A DNA stretch of 23,157 nt from Bacteroidales bacterium (lineage in GTDB: Bacteria; Bacteroidota; Bacteroidia; Bacteroidales; UBA1715), in contig JAISIO010000183.1 in the NCBI GenBank assembly GCA_031262005.1, positions 1 through 23,157 on the forward strand, written 5' to 3'. The position numbers were made by a program, and so were the translations under genes. The notes beneath the pieces were generated by a model. It was given only the letters and a program-made list of their open reading frames with translations, did no database searches and had not been told where the DNA came from. The first letter of the stretch is position 1, and every line of letters begins with the position of its first letter. Shown one piece after another: positions 1 to 7,385 of this stretch.

Positions 1-389
1 GCAGGAGCTTTGCCTTCTTTCACGTATGTTTCGTTGAAATCAACTAATTCAATGTAGCACATTTCGGCAGCATCACCCAAACGAGCACCCAATTTAATGA
101 TACGAGTGTATCCTCCGGGGCGGTTTGAAATTTTTACCGACACTTCGCGGAACAATTCAGTTACCGCAAATTTGTTTTGTAAATATTTGAATACTATACG
201 ACGTGAATGTGTTGAATCTTCTTTTGATTTTGTAATCAGTGGGTCAACATATTTTTGTAAAGCTTTTGCCTTTGCAACGGTTGTTTTTATGCGTTTGTGC
301 ATAATCAACGATGTTGCCATGTTAGAAAGCATTGCAGCTCTATGCTCATGCGTTCTACTTAAATGATTTATTTTTTTTCCGTGTCTCAT
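1..389 (-). CDS. rplQ: 50S ribosomal protein L17, 3' end beyond the window
   Basis: L17 is a large-subunit protein near the peptide exit tunnel. The start is the ATG at 387-389 and gives MRHGKKINHLSRTHEHRAAM, the diagnostic L17 N terminus. It is followed by a block ending in NMATSLIMHKRIKTTVAKAK and by the family's RPGGYTRIIKLG motif. 129 codons are visible; the frame stays open through base 1, so the C terminus lies outside. It follows rpoA after 13 nt as the last visible gene of the alpha-operon part of the cluster, the usual bacterial order. Confidence 0.97.
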   Translation of the reverse strand, partial: MRHGKKINHLSRTHEHRAAMLSNMATSLIMHKRIKTTVAKAKALQKYVDPLITKSKEDSTHSRRIVFKYLQNKFAVTELFREVSVKISNRPGGYTRIIKLGARLGDAAEMCYIELVDFNETYVKEGKAP

Positions 390-402
390 TGCGTCTCTAT
401 GA

Positions 403-1398
403 TTATTCTTTATCTAATTTATATTTACTTATATCCATACCGAAAGTAAGATTTAAGTTTTCCAACAACTCATCTAATTCGGTAAGTGATTTTTTACCAA
501 AGTTTCTGAATTTCAACAGGTCATTTTTGTTGAATGATACCAATTCACCAAGTGTTTCAACATCGGCAGCTTTCAAGCAATTCAACGCACGCACCGACAA
601 ATCCATATCAACCAATCGTGATTTCAACAATTGACGCATGTGAAGCACTTCTTCATCAAACTCTTCGTTACCAAATTTATCTTCATTATCCACTGTAATT
701 TTCTCATCAGAGAATAACATAAAATGATGAATTAAGATTTTTGCGGTTTCCTTTAAAGCGTCTTTTGGGTGAATTGAACCATCGGTTTTGATTTCCAAAA
801 TTAATTTCTCAAAGTCGGTTTTCTGTTCCACACGATAGTTTTCTATAGTATATTTTACATTTTTAATCGGTGTAAAAATAGAATCTACCGGAATTACGCC
901 AAACTCTGCATCCAACATTTTGTTTTCTTCAGCTGCCACATATCCGCGTCCTTTATCAATCCAAAAATCAATTTTTAATTTTACCGGAGCACTTATGTTG
1001 CAAATTACCAAATCTGTATTCAACACTTGAAAATTTGTTAAATACGCATTCAAATCGCCTGCTTTGAATTTATCTTTTCCTGCAATAGTAATCGAAACTT
1101 TCTCCGATTGTGCGTTTTCAGATGAAACTCGTTTGAAACGAATTTGTTTGATATTTAAAATTATTTCGGTTACATCTTCTACTATACCTTTGATAGTAGT
1201 AAACTCATGATCAACGCCGTCGATTTTGATATTTGTAACCGCATATCCTTCAAGAGAAGAAAGAAGCACACGACGAATGGCATTACCTACTGTAATTCCA
1301 TAACCCGGCTCTAATGGGCGAAATTCAAATGTTCCTGCGTTGTTATCCGATTCAAGCATTATAACTTTATCGGGTTTTTGAAATGCTAATATTGCCAT
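403..1398 (-). CDS. rpoA: DNA-directed RNA polymerase subunit alpha
   Basis: This is the alpha subunit, which dimerises to nucleate RNA polymerase and contacts upstream promoter DNA and activators. The product is 331 aa. The N-terminal assembly domain covers about residues 1-230, with motifs such as LEPGYGITVGNAIRRVLLSS. A charged linker (DNEDKFGNEEFDEE) precedes the C-terminal domain. That domain keeps the DNA-contact motifs VRALNCLK (equivalents of E. coli R265, N268, C269) and GKKSL (K298, S299). A TTG at 1402-1404 would add two residues, but the ATG at 1396-1398 gives MAILAFQKPDKVIML, the start I expect in this phylum, so I chose it. It lies 21 nt after rpsD and 13 nt before rplQ. An intact alpha CTD means A/T-rich UP elements upstream of promoters can be read in this organism. 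Confidence 0.97.
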   Translation of the reverse strand: MAILAFQKPDKVIMLESDNNAGTFEFRPLEPGYGITVGNAIRRVLLSSLEGYAVTNIKIDGVDHEFTTIKGIVEDVTEIILNIKQIRFKRVSSENAQSEKVSITIAGKDKFKAGDLNAYLTNFQVLNTDLVICNISAPVKLKIDFWIDKGRGYVAAEENKMLDAEFGVIPVDSIFTPIKNVKYTIENYRVEQKTDFEKLILEIKTDGSIHPKDALKETAKILIHHFMLFSDEKITVDNEDKFGNEEFDEEVLHMRQLLKSRLVDMDLSVRALNCLKAADVETLGELVSFNKNDLLKFRNFGKKSLTELDELLENLNLTFGMDISKYKLDKE

Positions 1399-1419
1399 AG
1401 ACAAATATCTTACTTATTA

Positions 1420-2028
1420 TTATTTAGAGTAAAGCTCTACGATTAATTGTTCTTTGATTGTTTCTGGTATCTCAGTACGTTCCGGAATGTTAAGAAATTT
1501 TCCTTGCATTTCGTTTTTGTCAAATTCCAACCAAGAATATTTACTCACCGAATTAGTGCTCAATGAAGACTGCACGATTTCCAAGCTACGTGATTTTTCA
1601 CGAACAGCTACAATATCGCCGGGTTTTACAGTATATGATGGTATATTTACCACCTTACCATTCACTGTAATATGACGGTGTGAAACCAATTGTCGAGCTG
1701 CATTACGTGTTGAAGCAATTCCTAAACGATATACTACGTTATCAAGGCGTTGCTCTAACAATTGAATGAGAATTTCACCGGTAATACCCGGACGGCGATT
1801 TGCTTCGTGGAATAAATTTTCAAATTGACGTTCCAAAACGCCATACATATATTTTGCTTTTTGTTTTTCCTGCAATTGCACACCATACACCGATTTCTTA
1901 CCGCGACGTTTTGCAGGTCCGTGTTGTCCCGGTGCATAATTTTTCTTTTGCAAAGCACTATCGGGTCCATAAATAGGTTCTCCGAATTTACGTGCAATTT
2001 TTGAAGTTGGTCCTGTATATCTTGCCAT
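1420..2028 (-). CDS. rpsD: 30S ribosomal protein S4
   Basis: S4 is a primary 16S rRNA binding protein that nucleates assembly of the 30S body and shapes decoding accuracy. The 202-aa product starts MARYTGPTSKIARKFGEPIY. It has an S4 RNA-binding domain from about residue 90 (EQRLDNVVYRLGIASTRNAARQLVSHRHITVNG). There is no N-terminal cysteine cluster, so this is the zinc-free form. S4 autoregulates the alpha operon in E. coli; I see no evident S4 target structure here. The gene lies between rpsK (22 nt) and rpoA (21 nt), the canonical order. Confidence 0.97.
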   Translation of the reverse strand: MARYTGPTSKIARKFGEPIYGPDSALQKKNYAPGQHGPAKRRGKKSVYGVQLQEKQKAKYMYGVLERQFENLFHEANRRPGITGEILIQLLEQRLDNVVYRLGIASTRNAARQLVSHRHITVNGKVVNIPSYTVKPGDIVAVREKSRSLEIVQSSLSTNSVSKYSWLEFDKNEMQGKFLNIPERTEIPETIKEQLIVELYSK

Positions 2029-2050
2029 TATTCAAATAGTATTATAATTT

Positions 2051-2437
2051 TTAAACTCTTCTTCTTTTCGGGGGGCGACAACCATTGTGCGGCATAGGGG
2101 TTACATCTACTATTTCTGTAACTTCAATCCCTGCATTGTGAATTGTGCGAATTGCAGACTCACGTCCGGCTCCCGGTCCTTTTACAAACACTTTTACTCT
2201 GCGTAAGCCTAAATCGAAAGCTTCTTTTGCACAATCGGTTGCTGCCATTTGTGCCGCATAAGGAGTGTTTTTCTTCGACCCTCTAAATCCTTTTTTACCC
2301 GATGATGACCACGATATTACTTGACCTTCGCCATTGGTAAGGGTTACAATAATATTGTTGAACGATGCGTGTATGTGTGCTTGTCCCGCAGCGTCAACTT
2401 TTACTACTTTTTTTACTGACTTTGTCTTTTTAGCCAT
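2051..2437 (-). CDS. rpsK: 30S ribosomal protein S11
   Basis: S11 belongs to the 30S platform and lines the mRNA exit path near the Shine-Dalgarno helix. The product is 128 aa with a basic N terminus (MAKKTKSVKKVVKVDAAGQA). It carries the family signatures HASFNNIIVTLTN, GPGAGRESAIRT and the C-terminal DVTPMPHNGCRPPKRRRV tail. It lies 17 nt after rpsM and 22 nt before rpsD, as in alpha operons generally. Length and motifs are ordinary, with no defects seen. Confidence 0.97.
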   Translation of the reverse strand: MAKKTKSVKKVVKVDAAGQAHIHASFNNIIVTLTNGEGQVISWSSSGKKGFRGSKKNTPYAAQMAATDCAKEAFDLGLRRVKVFVKGPGAGRESAIRTIHNAGIEVTEIVDVTPMPHNGCRPPKRRRV

Positions 2438-2454
2438 AATAATCTAAATTAATT

Positions 2455-2832
2455 TTATTTAGTTACTTTTTTCTTGTTAGCAACTGTTTTTTTCTTTCCT
2501 TTTCTTGTGCGAGCATTATTTTTTGTTGATTGACCTCTCACAGGCAATCCCATACGGTGGCGTATTCCTCGGTAACAACCAATGTCCATCAATCGTTTAA
2601 TGTTCAATTGAACTTCCGAACGCAATTCGCCTTCCACTTTGAAATCTTCAGATATTACGCTACGGATAGAAGTAGTTTGTTGGTCATCCCAATCTTTTAC
2701 CTTCGTATTTTTATCTACACCGGCTTTATCTAAAATTTTTACAGCACTCGAACGTCCTATACCATATATATAGGTCAGTGCTATTTCTCCTCGCTTGTTT
2801 TTTGGTAAATCAATACCAGATATTCTTGCCAT
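2455..2832 (-). CDS. rpsM: 30S ribosomal protein S13
   Basis: S13 sits on the 30S head, contacts the P-site tRNA and forms intersubunit bridges with L5. The 125-aa product begins MARISGIDLPKNKRGEIALTYIYGIG. It carries the C-terminal signature RGIRHRMGLPVRGQ followed by NARTRKGKKK. The basic tail after it reaches between the P-site and A-site tRNAs in solved ribosomes. The gap to the upstream rpmJ stop (37 nt) is the longest in the whole cluster and holds a promoter-like TAATTTTG, so rpsM may also head a shorter alpha-operon transcript. Confidence 0.97.
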   Translation of the reverse strand: MARISGIDLPKNKRGEIALTYIYGIGRSSAVKILDKAGVDKNTKVKDWDDQQTTSIRSVISEDFKVEGELRSEVQLNIKRLMDIGCYRGIRHRMGLPVRGQSTKNNARTRKGKKKTVANKKKVTK

Positions 2833-2855
2833 AATACTTACTTTGAAATTGTGTG

Positions 2856-2863
2856 CAAAATTA
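2856..2863 (-). promoter_or_regulatory. Possible internal -7 box for an alpha-operon promoter
   Basis: The minus strand reads TAATTTTG, a full match to the Bacteroidota -7 consensus TAnnTTTG. It lies in the 37-nt rpmJ-rpsM gap, about 24 nt before the rpsM ATG. I see no TTTG at the expected -33 distance, which falls inside rpmJ. The call rests on half a promoter plus the unusual gap length. Confidence 0.3.
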
Positions 2864-2869
2864 TAAAAA

Positions 2870-2986
2870 TTATCCTTGTCTTTGTTTAAATTTCGGATTT
2901 TTTTTGTTAATAACGTAAATTCTTCCTTTTCGGCGAACTATTTTACATTCGCTACTTCTTTTTTTTACTGATGCTCGAACTTTCAT
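2870..2986 (-). CDS. rpmJ: 50S ribosomal protein L36, zinc-free form
   Basis: This 38-aa gene was found by translating the gap between infA and rpsM. The ATG at 2984-2986 gives MKVRASVKKRSSECKIVRRK, and the protein ends NPKFKQRQG before TAA. L36 is the smallest 50S protein and stabilises 23S rRNA folding. Classical L36 binds zinc through three Cys and one His. Here only Cys14 remains: the first Cys position is Ser, the third is Asn, and the His position is Phe. This is a C-minus, zinc-independent version. It lies 10 nt after infA. Confidence 0.96.
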   Translation of the reverse strand: MKVRASVKKRSSECKIVRRKGRIYVINKKNPKFKQRQG

Positions 2987-2996
2987 ATCCTTTGTT

Positions 2997-3215
2997 TTAT
3001 TTATATCGAAATGTTATTCTTCCTTTTGTTAAATCATACAGCGACATTTCAACTTTCACTTTATCGCCGGGTAATATTCGTATGAAATGCTGACGCATTT
3101 TACCCGAAATATGAGCTGTTATGATATGTCCATTGTTCAATTGAACTCGAAACATTGCATTCGACAATGCCTCTACGATTGTGCCGTCCTGTTCGATTGA
3201 TTGTTGTTTTGCCAT
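2997..3215 (-). CDS. infA: Translation initiation factor IF-1
   Basis: IF-1 binds the ribosomal A site during initiation and works with IF-2 and IF-3. The product is 72 aa, the standard length, forming one S1-like OB fold. Recognisable elements are MAKQQSIEQDGTIVEALSNA, the MFRVQLNNGHIITAHISGKMR strand-loop and the end LTKGRITFRYK. It comes 18 nt after secY and 10 nt before rpmJ. In some Bacteroidota map (methionine aminopeptidase) stands between secY and infA; here it does not. Confidence 0.97.
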   Translation of the reverse strand: MAKQQSIEQDGTIVEALSNAMFRVQLNNGHIITAHISGKMRQHFIRILPGDKVKVEMSLYDLTKGRITFRYK

Positions 3216-3233
3216 ATATCTCTTGTTGTTTTT

Positions 3234-4568
3234 TTAAATTGCATTTGACATCATACCCGATGAACGTCCTTTGATACGTCCGGTTTTCATCAAACCGTCG
3301 TAATGACGATTAAGCAGATGACTCTCTATTTGTTGTAATGTATCCAAAATTACACCAACCATAATGAGCAACGATGTTCCGCCATAGAATTGTGCAAATT
3401 GATTACTTACTCCCGTCAAAGTTGCTAATGCCGGTAATATTGCCACGATTGCTATAAAGATTGAACCTGGTAACGTAATGCGAGATATTACATTATCTAT
3501 AAACTCCGCTGTTTTTTTACCCGGTTTAATTCCTGGAATAAAACCGCCGTTACGTTTCAATTCTTCGGCAATTTGCTGTGGATTCATTGTAATTGCGGTG
3601 TAGAAATAGGTAAACAATATGATTAAAATTGCATACACCAAGTTATACCAAAATCCTGTAAAGTCTGCAAAAGCAGCCACAAATCCCGACATACTATCTT
3701 GCGAAGTAAAACCTGCAAGAGTAATTGGAATAAACATAAGAGCTTGCGCAAAGATAATAGGCATTACACCCGCCGCATTTACTTTCAACGGCAAATACTG
3801 ACGCACGCCTCCATATTGTTTATTACCAACAATTCGTTTTGCATATTGCACCGGTATTCTGCGTGTTCCTTGCACCAATAGTATAGACAATGTAATGATA
3901 ACAAGCAACACAAGCATTTCAAGTAAAAATACTATCAATCCTCCGGCACCTTCCATACGTACACCAAATTCTTGGAACAACGCTTCCGGAAAGCGAGCAA
4001 TGATACCTATCATAATGATAAGCGAAATACCGTTACCCAAACCTTTATCGGTTATGCGCTCGCCCAACCACATCACAAACATGGTTCCGGCTATTAATAT
4101 GATTATTGACGAAACCCAAAACATTCCGGTCATTGTCAATCCCGGTACCTGCGTACCCAAGTTTGTAAGGTATCCGGGAGCTTGCGCAGCACAAATTGCT
4201 ACCGTAAGCAAACGTGTGATTTGAGTGATTTTCTTTCTTCCGCTTTCCCCCTCTTTTTGCAAACGCTGAAAATAAGGAATAGCAATACCAAACAACTGCA
4301 CCACAATTGATGCCGAAATGTAAGGCATAATACCCAGCGCAAACACCGAAGCATTGGCAAAAGCACCCCCTGAGAACATATTAATCAAGCCCATCAAACC
4401 AGAACTTGTTTGACTTGCCAATTGCCCTAAACTATTTGGGTCAACACCCGGCAATACAACAAACGAACCCAAGCGATAAACCAATATTAAACCCAGCGTA
4501 AATAAAATTCGAGAACGAAGTTCCTGAATTTTATAAATGTTTCTGATGGTTTCTATAAATTTCTTCAT
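3234..4568 (-). CDS. secY: Protein translocase subunit SecY
   Basis: SecY forms the protein-conducting channel of the inner-membrane SecYEG translocon. The 444-aa product has the expected ten hydrophobic segments. The N-terminal helix begins MKKFIETIRNIYKIQELRSR, followed by the first membrane segment (ILFTLGLILVYRLG) and the plug region. The motifs PYISASIVVQLF, GLGNGISLIIM, RRIPVQYAKR and a C-terminal tail ending RGSSGMMSNAI are typical. The 15-nt gap after rplO and location in the spc portion are usual; it is the only membrane protein in the cluster. Confidence 0.97.
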   Translation of the reverse strand: MKKFIETIRNIYKIQELRSRILFTLGLILVYRLGSFVVLPGVDPNSLGQLASQTSSGLMGLINMFSGGAFANASVFALGIMPYISASIVVQLFGIAIPYFQRLQKEGESGRKKITQITRLLTVAICAAQAPGYLTNLGTQVPGLTMTGMFWVSSIIILIAGTMFVMWLGERITDKGLGNGISLIIMIGIIARFPEALFQEFGVRMEGAGGLIVFLLEMLVLLVIITLSILLVQGTRRIPVQYAKRIVGNKQYGGVRQYLPLKVNAAGVMPIIFAQALMFIPITLAGFTSQDSMSGFVAAFADFTGFWYNLVYAILIILFTYFYTAITMNPQQIAEELKRNGGFIPGIKPGKKTAEFIDNVISRITLPGSIFIAIVAILPALATLTGVSNQFAQFYGGTSLLIMVGVILDTLQQIESHLLNRHYDGLMKTGRIKGRSSGMMSNAI

Positions 4569-4583
4569 ATTACTATGTGTACA

Positions 4584-5030
4584 TTACAGTTGTTCAATAG
4601 AGCCGCCTTGCGCCTCAATAATTTCTTGTGCTTTTTTTGAAAAAGCATCAATTTTAACTGTTACTTTCGCAGTAAGGGTTCCTTTTGCTAAAATTTTTAT
4701 CAAATCGTTTTTCGATGCCAAACCGTTTTCAACGAATACCATATTATCAAACTCTGTAATTTTTTTACTATCAACTATGCTTTGAATAGAGCTTAAATTA
4801 ATAGCTTTATATTCCACACGGTTTACGTTTTTAAATCCGAATTTCGGCACTCGGCGTTGCAATGGCATTTGACCACCTTCAAAACCTATTTTCTTTGAAT
4901 AACCACTGCGTGATTTAGCACCTTTGTGTCCACGTGTACTGGTTCCGCCTTTACCCGAACCCGGTCCGCGACCTATTCTTTTGCTTGATTTTGTAGAACC
5001 TTCTGCTGGTCTTAATGTTTGTAAGTTCAT
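4584..5030 (-). CDS. rplO: 50S ribosomal protein L15
   Basis: L15 is a late-assembly 50S protein that bridges several 23S rRNA domains. The 148-aa product starts MNLQTLRPAEGSTKSSKRIG. Its glycine- and arginine-rich N-terminal extension (GRGPGSGKGGTSTRGHKGAKSRSGYS, split here as GRGPGSGKGG and TSTRGHKGAKSRSG) precedes the globular domain. GFEGGQMPLQRRVPKFGF is the family signature. The C terminus (IDAFSKKAQEIIEAQGGSIE) is also typical. It lies 6 nt after rpmD. Confidence 0.97.
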   Translation of the reverse strand: MNLQTLRPAEGSTKSSKRIGRGPGSGKGGTSTRGHKGAKSRSGYSKKIGFEGGQMPLQRRVPKFGFKNVNRVEYKAINLSSIQSIVDSKKITEFDNMVFVENGLASKNDLIKILAKGTLTAKVTVKIDAFSKKAQEIIEAQGGSIEQL

Positions 5031-5036
5031 TGTTTA

Positions 5037-5216
5037 CTATATTTCTTCTGTTACAACTAAATGTTTAACTTTATCTATCATACCTTGAATTGACGGATTT
5101 AATTCTTTTTCAACGGACGAATTGATTTTTCCCAATCCTAAGGCTTCAAGTATTAACTTTTGATTATTCGGTCTTCCGATTTTACTTTTTTTGAGTGTTA
5201 CACGTACTTTCGACAT
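5037..5216 (-). CDS. rpmD: 50S ribosomal protein L30
   Basis: This 59-aa gene was read directly from the gap between rpsE and rplO. The ATG at 5214-5216 gives MSKVRVTLKKSKIGRPNNQK, then LILEALGLGKINSSV, and ends in KVKHLVVTEEI before TAG. That is the two-helix, three-strand L30 fold at its normal bacterial length. L30 contacts 5S and 23S rRNA. It starts 11 nt after the rpsE stop, and its own stop lies 6 nt before rplO, the standard spc order (S5-L30-L15). Confidence 0.96.
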   Translation of the reverse strand: MSKVRVTLKKSKIGRPNNQKLILEALGLGKINSSVEKELNPSIQGMIDKVKHLVVTEEI

Positions 5217-5227
5217 AATTGTGATTT

Positions 5228-5740
5228 TTATCCGTTAAATACTTTTGATAATTCTACTCTTCTTTGTTGAGCCACCATATTGGCATCGCGCATTTCAGAA
5301 AGAGCTTTAAATGTTGCTTTCACCACATTGTGTGGGTTTGACGAACCTTTTGATTTTGCCAATACGTCGGTAATACCGGCACTTTCGAGCACTGCACGCA
5401 TTGCACCACCTGCTTTTACTCCCGTACCGTGTGAGGCAGGTTTCATAAATACTGTTGCACCACTGTATTTTGTTTCTTGTTGATGAGGAACCGTTCCTTT
5501 AACAAGCGGCACTTTGATAAGATTTTTTTTCGCATCTTCCACGCCTTTCGCTATTGCAGCTGTTACTTCGCCGGCTTTACCCAAACCGTATCCTACGATA
5601 CCGTTTTCGTCGCCAACCACAACAATTGCAGAAAAACTGAATGTTCTACCACCTTTAGTTACTTTCGTAACACGGTTGATTGCTACTAATCTATCTTTTA
5701 ACTCTAAATCAGTTGTTCTAACTTTTCTAATATTGTCCAT
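5228..5740 (-). CDS. rpsE: 30S ribosomal protein S5
   Basis: S5 shapes the mRNA entry side and decoding fidelity of the 30S subunit. The product is 170 aa. It has the N-terminal double-stranded-RNA-binding-like domain (LVAINRVTKVTKGGRTFSFS, then VGDENGIVGYGLGKAGEV) and the C-terminal domain (HGTGVKAGGAMRAVLESAGI, then DVLAKSKGSSNPHNVVKAT). The KVTKGGRTFSF loop is the place of known spectinomycin-resistance changes; here it looks wild-type. It lies 6 nt after rplR. Confidence 0.97.
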   Translation of the reverse strand: MDNIRKVRTTDLELKDRLVAINRVTKVTKGGRTFSFSAIVVVGDENGIVGYGLGKAGEVTAAIAKGVEDAKKNLIKVPLVKGTVPHQQETKYSGATVFMKPASHGTGVKAGGAMRAVLESAGITDVLAKSKGSSNPHNVVKATFKALSEMRDANMVAQQRRVELSKVFNG

Positions 5741-5746
5741 ATTCGG

Positions 5747-6109
5747 TTAAAAATTTAATCCATTACTACGTGCGGCTTCTGCCAATGATTTTACTCTACC
5801 GTGATATAGGTAGCCGTTGCGGTCAAATACCACATTTGTCAAGCCTTTTGCGCTTGCTTTTTTCGCAACTGCTTCGCCCACTATCGTTGCTTGTTCAATT
5901 TTTGTTTTTCCGGCACAAGCCGCAACAATTTCTTTGTCAAGCGACGACACTGCAAGTAAGGTAGCACGAGCACTATCGTCAATCAATTGCACTGATATTT
6001 GTTTATTACTTCTAAAAACGCTCATTCGCGGACGTTCTGCAGTCCCTACTACGATTTTTCGTATGCGTTTTTTAATTCTTATTCTTCTTTCGATTTTTGT
6101 GATAGCCAT
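5747..6109 (-). CDS. rplR: 50S ribosomal protein L18
   Basis: L18 binds 5S rRNA and docks it on the central protuberance. The 120-aa product has an arginine- and lysine-rich start (MAITKIERRIRIKKRIRKIV). It then shows the motifs RPRMSVFRSNKQISVQLIDD and VVFDRNGYLYHGRVKSLAEA, with the terminal ARSNGLNF common to the family. It lies 15 nt after rplF and 6 nt before rpsE. Nothing unusual was seen. Confidence 0.97.
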   Translation of the reverse strand: MAITKIERRIRIKKRIRKIVVGTAERPRMSVFRSNKQISVQLIDDSARATLLAVSSLDKEIVAACAGKTKIEQATIVGEAVAKKASAKGLTNVVFDRNGYLYHGRVKSLAEAARSNGLNF

Positions 6110-6124
6110 CTTCTCAACTATTTT

Positions 6125-6679
6125 TTATTTTTTACCTGCTGATTTACCTGCTTTACGACGAAGTTGTTCATCTTTAAATTTAATACCTTTTCCTTTGTAA
6201 GGCTCTGGTTTACGGAATGAACGAATTTTTGCCGCTACTTGACCCAACAATTGTTTGTCGATACTTGTCATAGTCAAAGTTGGATTACTACCACGCTCTG
6301 ATTTCGCTTCTGCTTTAATTTCAGCTGGTAATTGAAATACTATTGCGTGTGAAAATCCAAGTGCCATTTCAACATTTTGTCCGTTAACAGCAACACGATA
6401 ACCAACTCCGACAAATTCTTGTACAGTAGTGTAGCCTACGCTTACTCCTTCCACCATGTTTTTGATAAGCGAACGATACAATCCGTGTTTTGCTCGGGCA
6501 TCTTTCTCTTCCGATGGTCGTACGATTTCTACTTGGTTTCCTTCTTGTTTTACAACAAAACCTTCTTCTATTTTTTGTGTCAATTCCCCTTTTGGTCCTT
6601 TTACCGTAACTACGTTATCGGCAACGGTTACGCTAACTTTATCGGGAAGATTTATAAGTGATTTTCCAATACGTGACAT
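6125..6679 (-). CDS. rplF: 50S ribosomal protein L6
   Basis: L6 lies at the base of the L7/L12 stalk next to the sarcin-ricin loop and the factor-binding site. The product is 184 aa, made of two tandem repeats of the same fold. The N-terminal one begins MSRIGKSLINLPDKVSVTVA and includes VKGPKGELTQ. The C-terminal one carries LGFSHAIVFQLPAEI and the signature EPYKGKGIKFKDEQLRRKAG with a basic tail. It lies 12 nt after rpsH and 15 nt before rplR. Confidence 0.97.
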   Translation of the reverse strand: MSRIGKSLINLPDKVSVTVADNVVTVKGPKGELTQKIEEGFVVKQEGNQVEIVRPSEEKDARAKHGLYRSLIKNMVEGVSVGYTTVQEFVGVGYRVAVNGQNVEMALGFSHAIVFQLPAEIKAEAKSERGSNPTLTMTSIDKQLLGQVAAKIRSFRKPEPYKGKGIKFKDEQLRRKAGKSAGKK

Positions 6680-6691
6680 TACTTTCCTTTT

Positions 6692-7087
6692 TTAATAAAT
6701 GTAACATAAAACCTCTCCACCAACATTGAGCGTGCGCGCTTCTTTATCGGAAATCACACCTTTATTGGTTGATAAAATTGCTATACCTAAACCATTAAGT
6801 ACGCGTGGCAATTCTTCGGTTGACACATACTTACGTAAACCCGGTTTACTTACTCGTTGGATTGATTTTATAGCCGGAGTTTTTGTTATTGGATGATATT
6901 TAAGAGCTATTTTAATAACTCCTTGGGGGCCTTCATTTTCAAATTTATAACTTAAAATGTACCCTTTGTCATGTAGTACTTTTGTCATTTCCTTTTTCAA
7001 GTTTGAAGAAGGAATTTCTACTACTTTATGACGTGCTGTTTGAGCATTTCTAATACGTGTTAGAAAATCTGCTATTGGATCTGTCAT
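6692..7087 (-). CDS. rpsH: 30S ribosomal protein S8
   Basis: S8 binds 16S rRNA helix 21 early in assembly, and in E. coli it represses the spc operon by binding mRNA near rplE. The 131-aa product starts MTDPIADFLTRIRNAQTARH. It carries IQRVSKPGLRKYVSTEELPR and ends in the signature GVISDKEARTLNVGGEVLCY. It starts 20 nt after rpsN. I did not find a convincing S8-target mimic near rplE, so no feedback control is claimed. Confidence 0.97.
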   Translation of the reverse strand: MTDPIADFLTRIRNAQTARHKVVEIPSSNLKKEMTKVLHDKGYILSYKFENEGPQGVIKIALKYHPITKTPAIKSIQRVSKPGLRKYVSTEELPRVLNGLGIAILSTNKGVISDKEARTLNVGGEVLCYIY

Positions 7088-7107
7088 GTTACTTTTTCTA
7101 TATTATT

Positions 7108-7377
7108 TTACCAACTTGCTTTTTTAACTCCCGGAATTAATCCTGCCGATGCCATTTCTCTGAATTGAATACGGCTGATTCCGAATTGTCTCATATATCC
7201 TTTCGGACGACCTGTAATATTACAACGATTGTGTAATCTGTTTGGCGATGAGTTTTTAGGTAGTTTTTGCAACCCCTCATAATCACCTTTCGCTTTTAGT
7301 TCCGCACGGCGTTTTGCATATTTATCTACTAATTTTTGTCGCTTAACTTCGCGCGCTTTCATTGATTCCTTTGCCAT
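7108..7377 (-). CDS. rpsN: 30S ribosomal protein S14, zinc-free long form
   Basis: S14 is a head protein of the 30S subunit close to S3 and S10. At 89 aa it is the long form without zinc ligands: it has a single Cys, in HNRCNITGRPKGYMRQFGIS, not the CxxC pairs of the ~61-aa zinc form. The N terminus (MAKESMKAREVKRQKLVDKY) and the C-terminal end GLIPGVKKASW fit the family. It lies 8 nt after rplE and 20 nt before rpsH. Together with zinc-free L36, this lowers the zinc demand of the ribosome. Confidence 0.97.
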   Translation of the reverse strand: MAKESMKAREVKRQKLVDKYAKRRAELKAKGDYEGLQKLPKNSSPNRLHNRCNITGRPKGYMRQFGISRIQFREMASAGLIPGVKKASW

Positions 7378-7385
7378 ATCTCTTT

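Noticed and set aside
1399..1404. TTG start two codons upstream of the rpoA ATG
   Set aside because: The ATG at 1396-1398 gives MAILAFQKPDKVIML, the expected N terminus; the TTG adds only MS and has no supporting signal.
3895..4224. Open reading frame of about 109 codons on the plus strand opposite secY
   Set aside because: It is a frame shadow of secY with a low-complexity Ser/Asn/Pro/Ile composition and no family resemblance. The same applies to the other plus-strand frames opposite the ribosomal genes.
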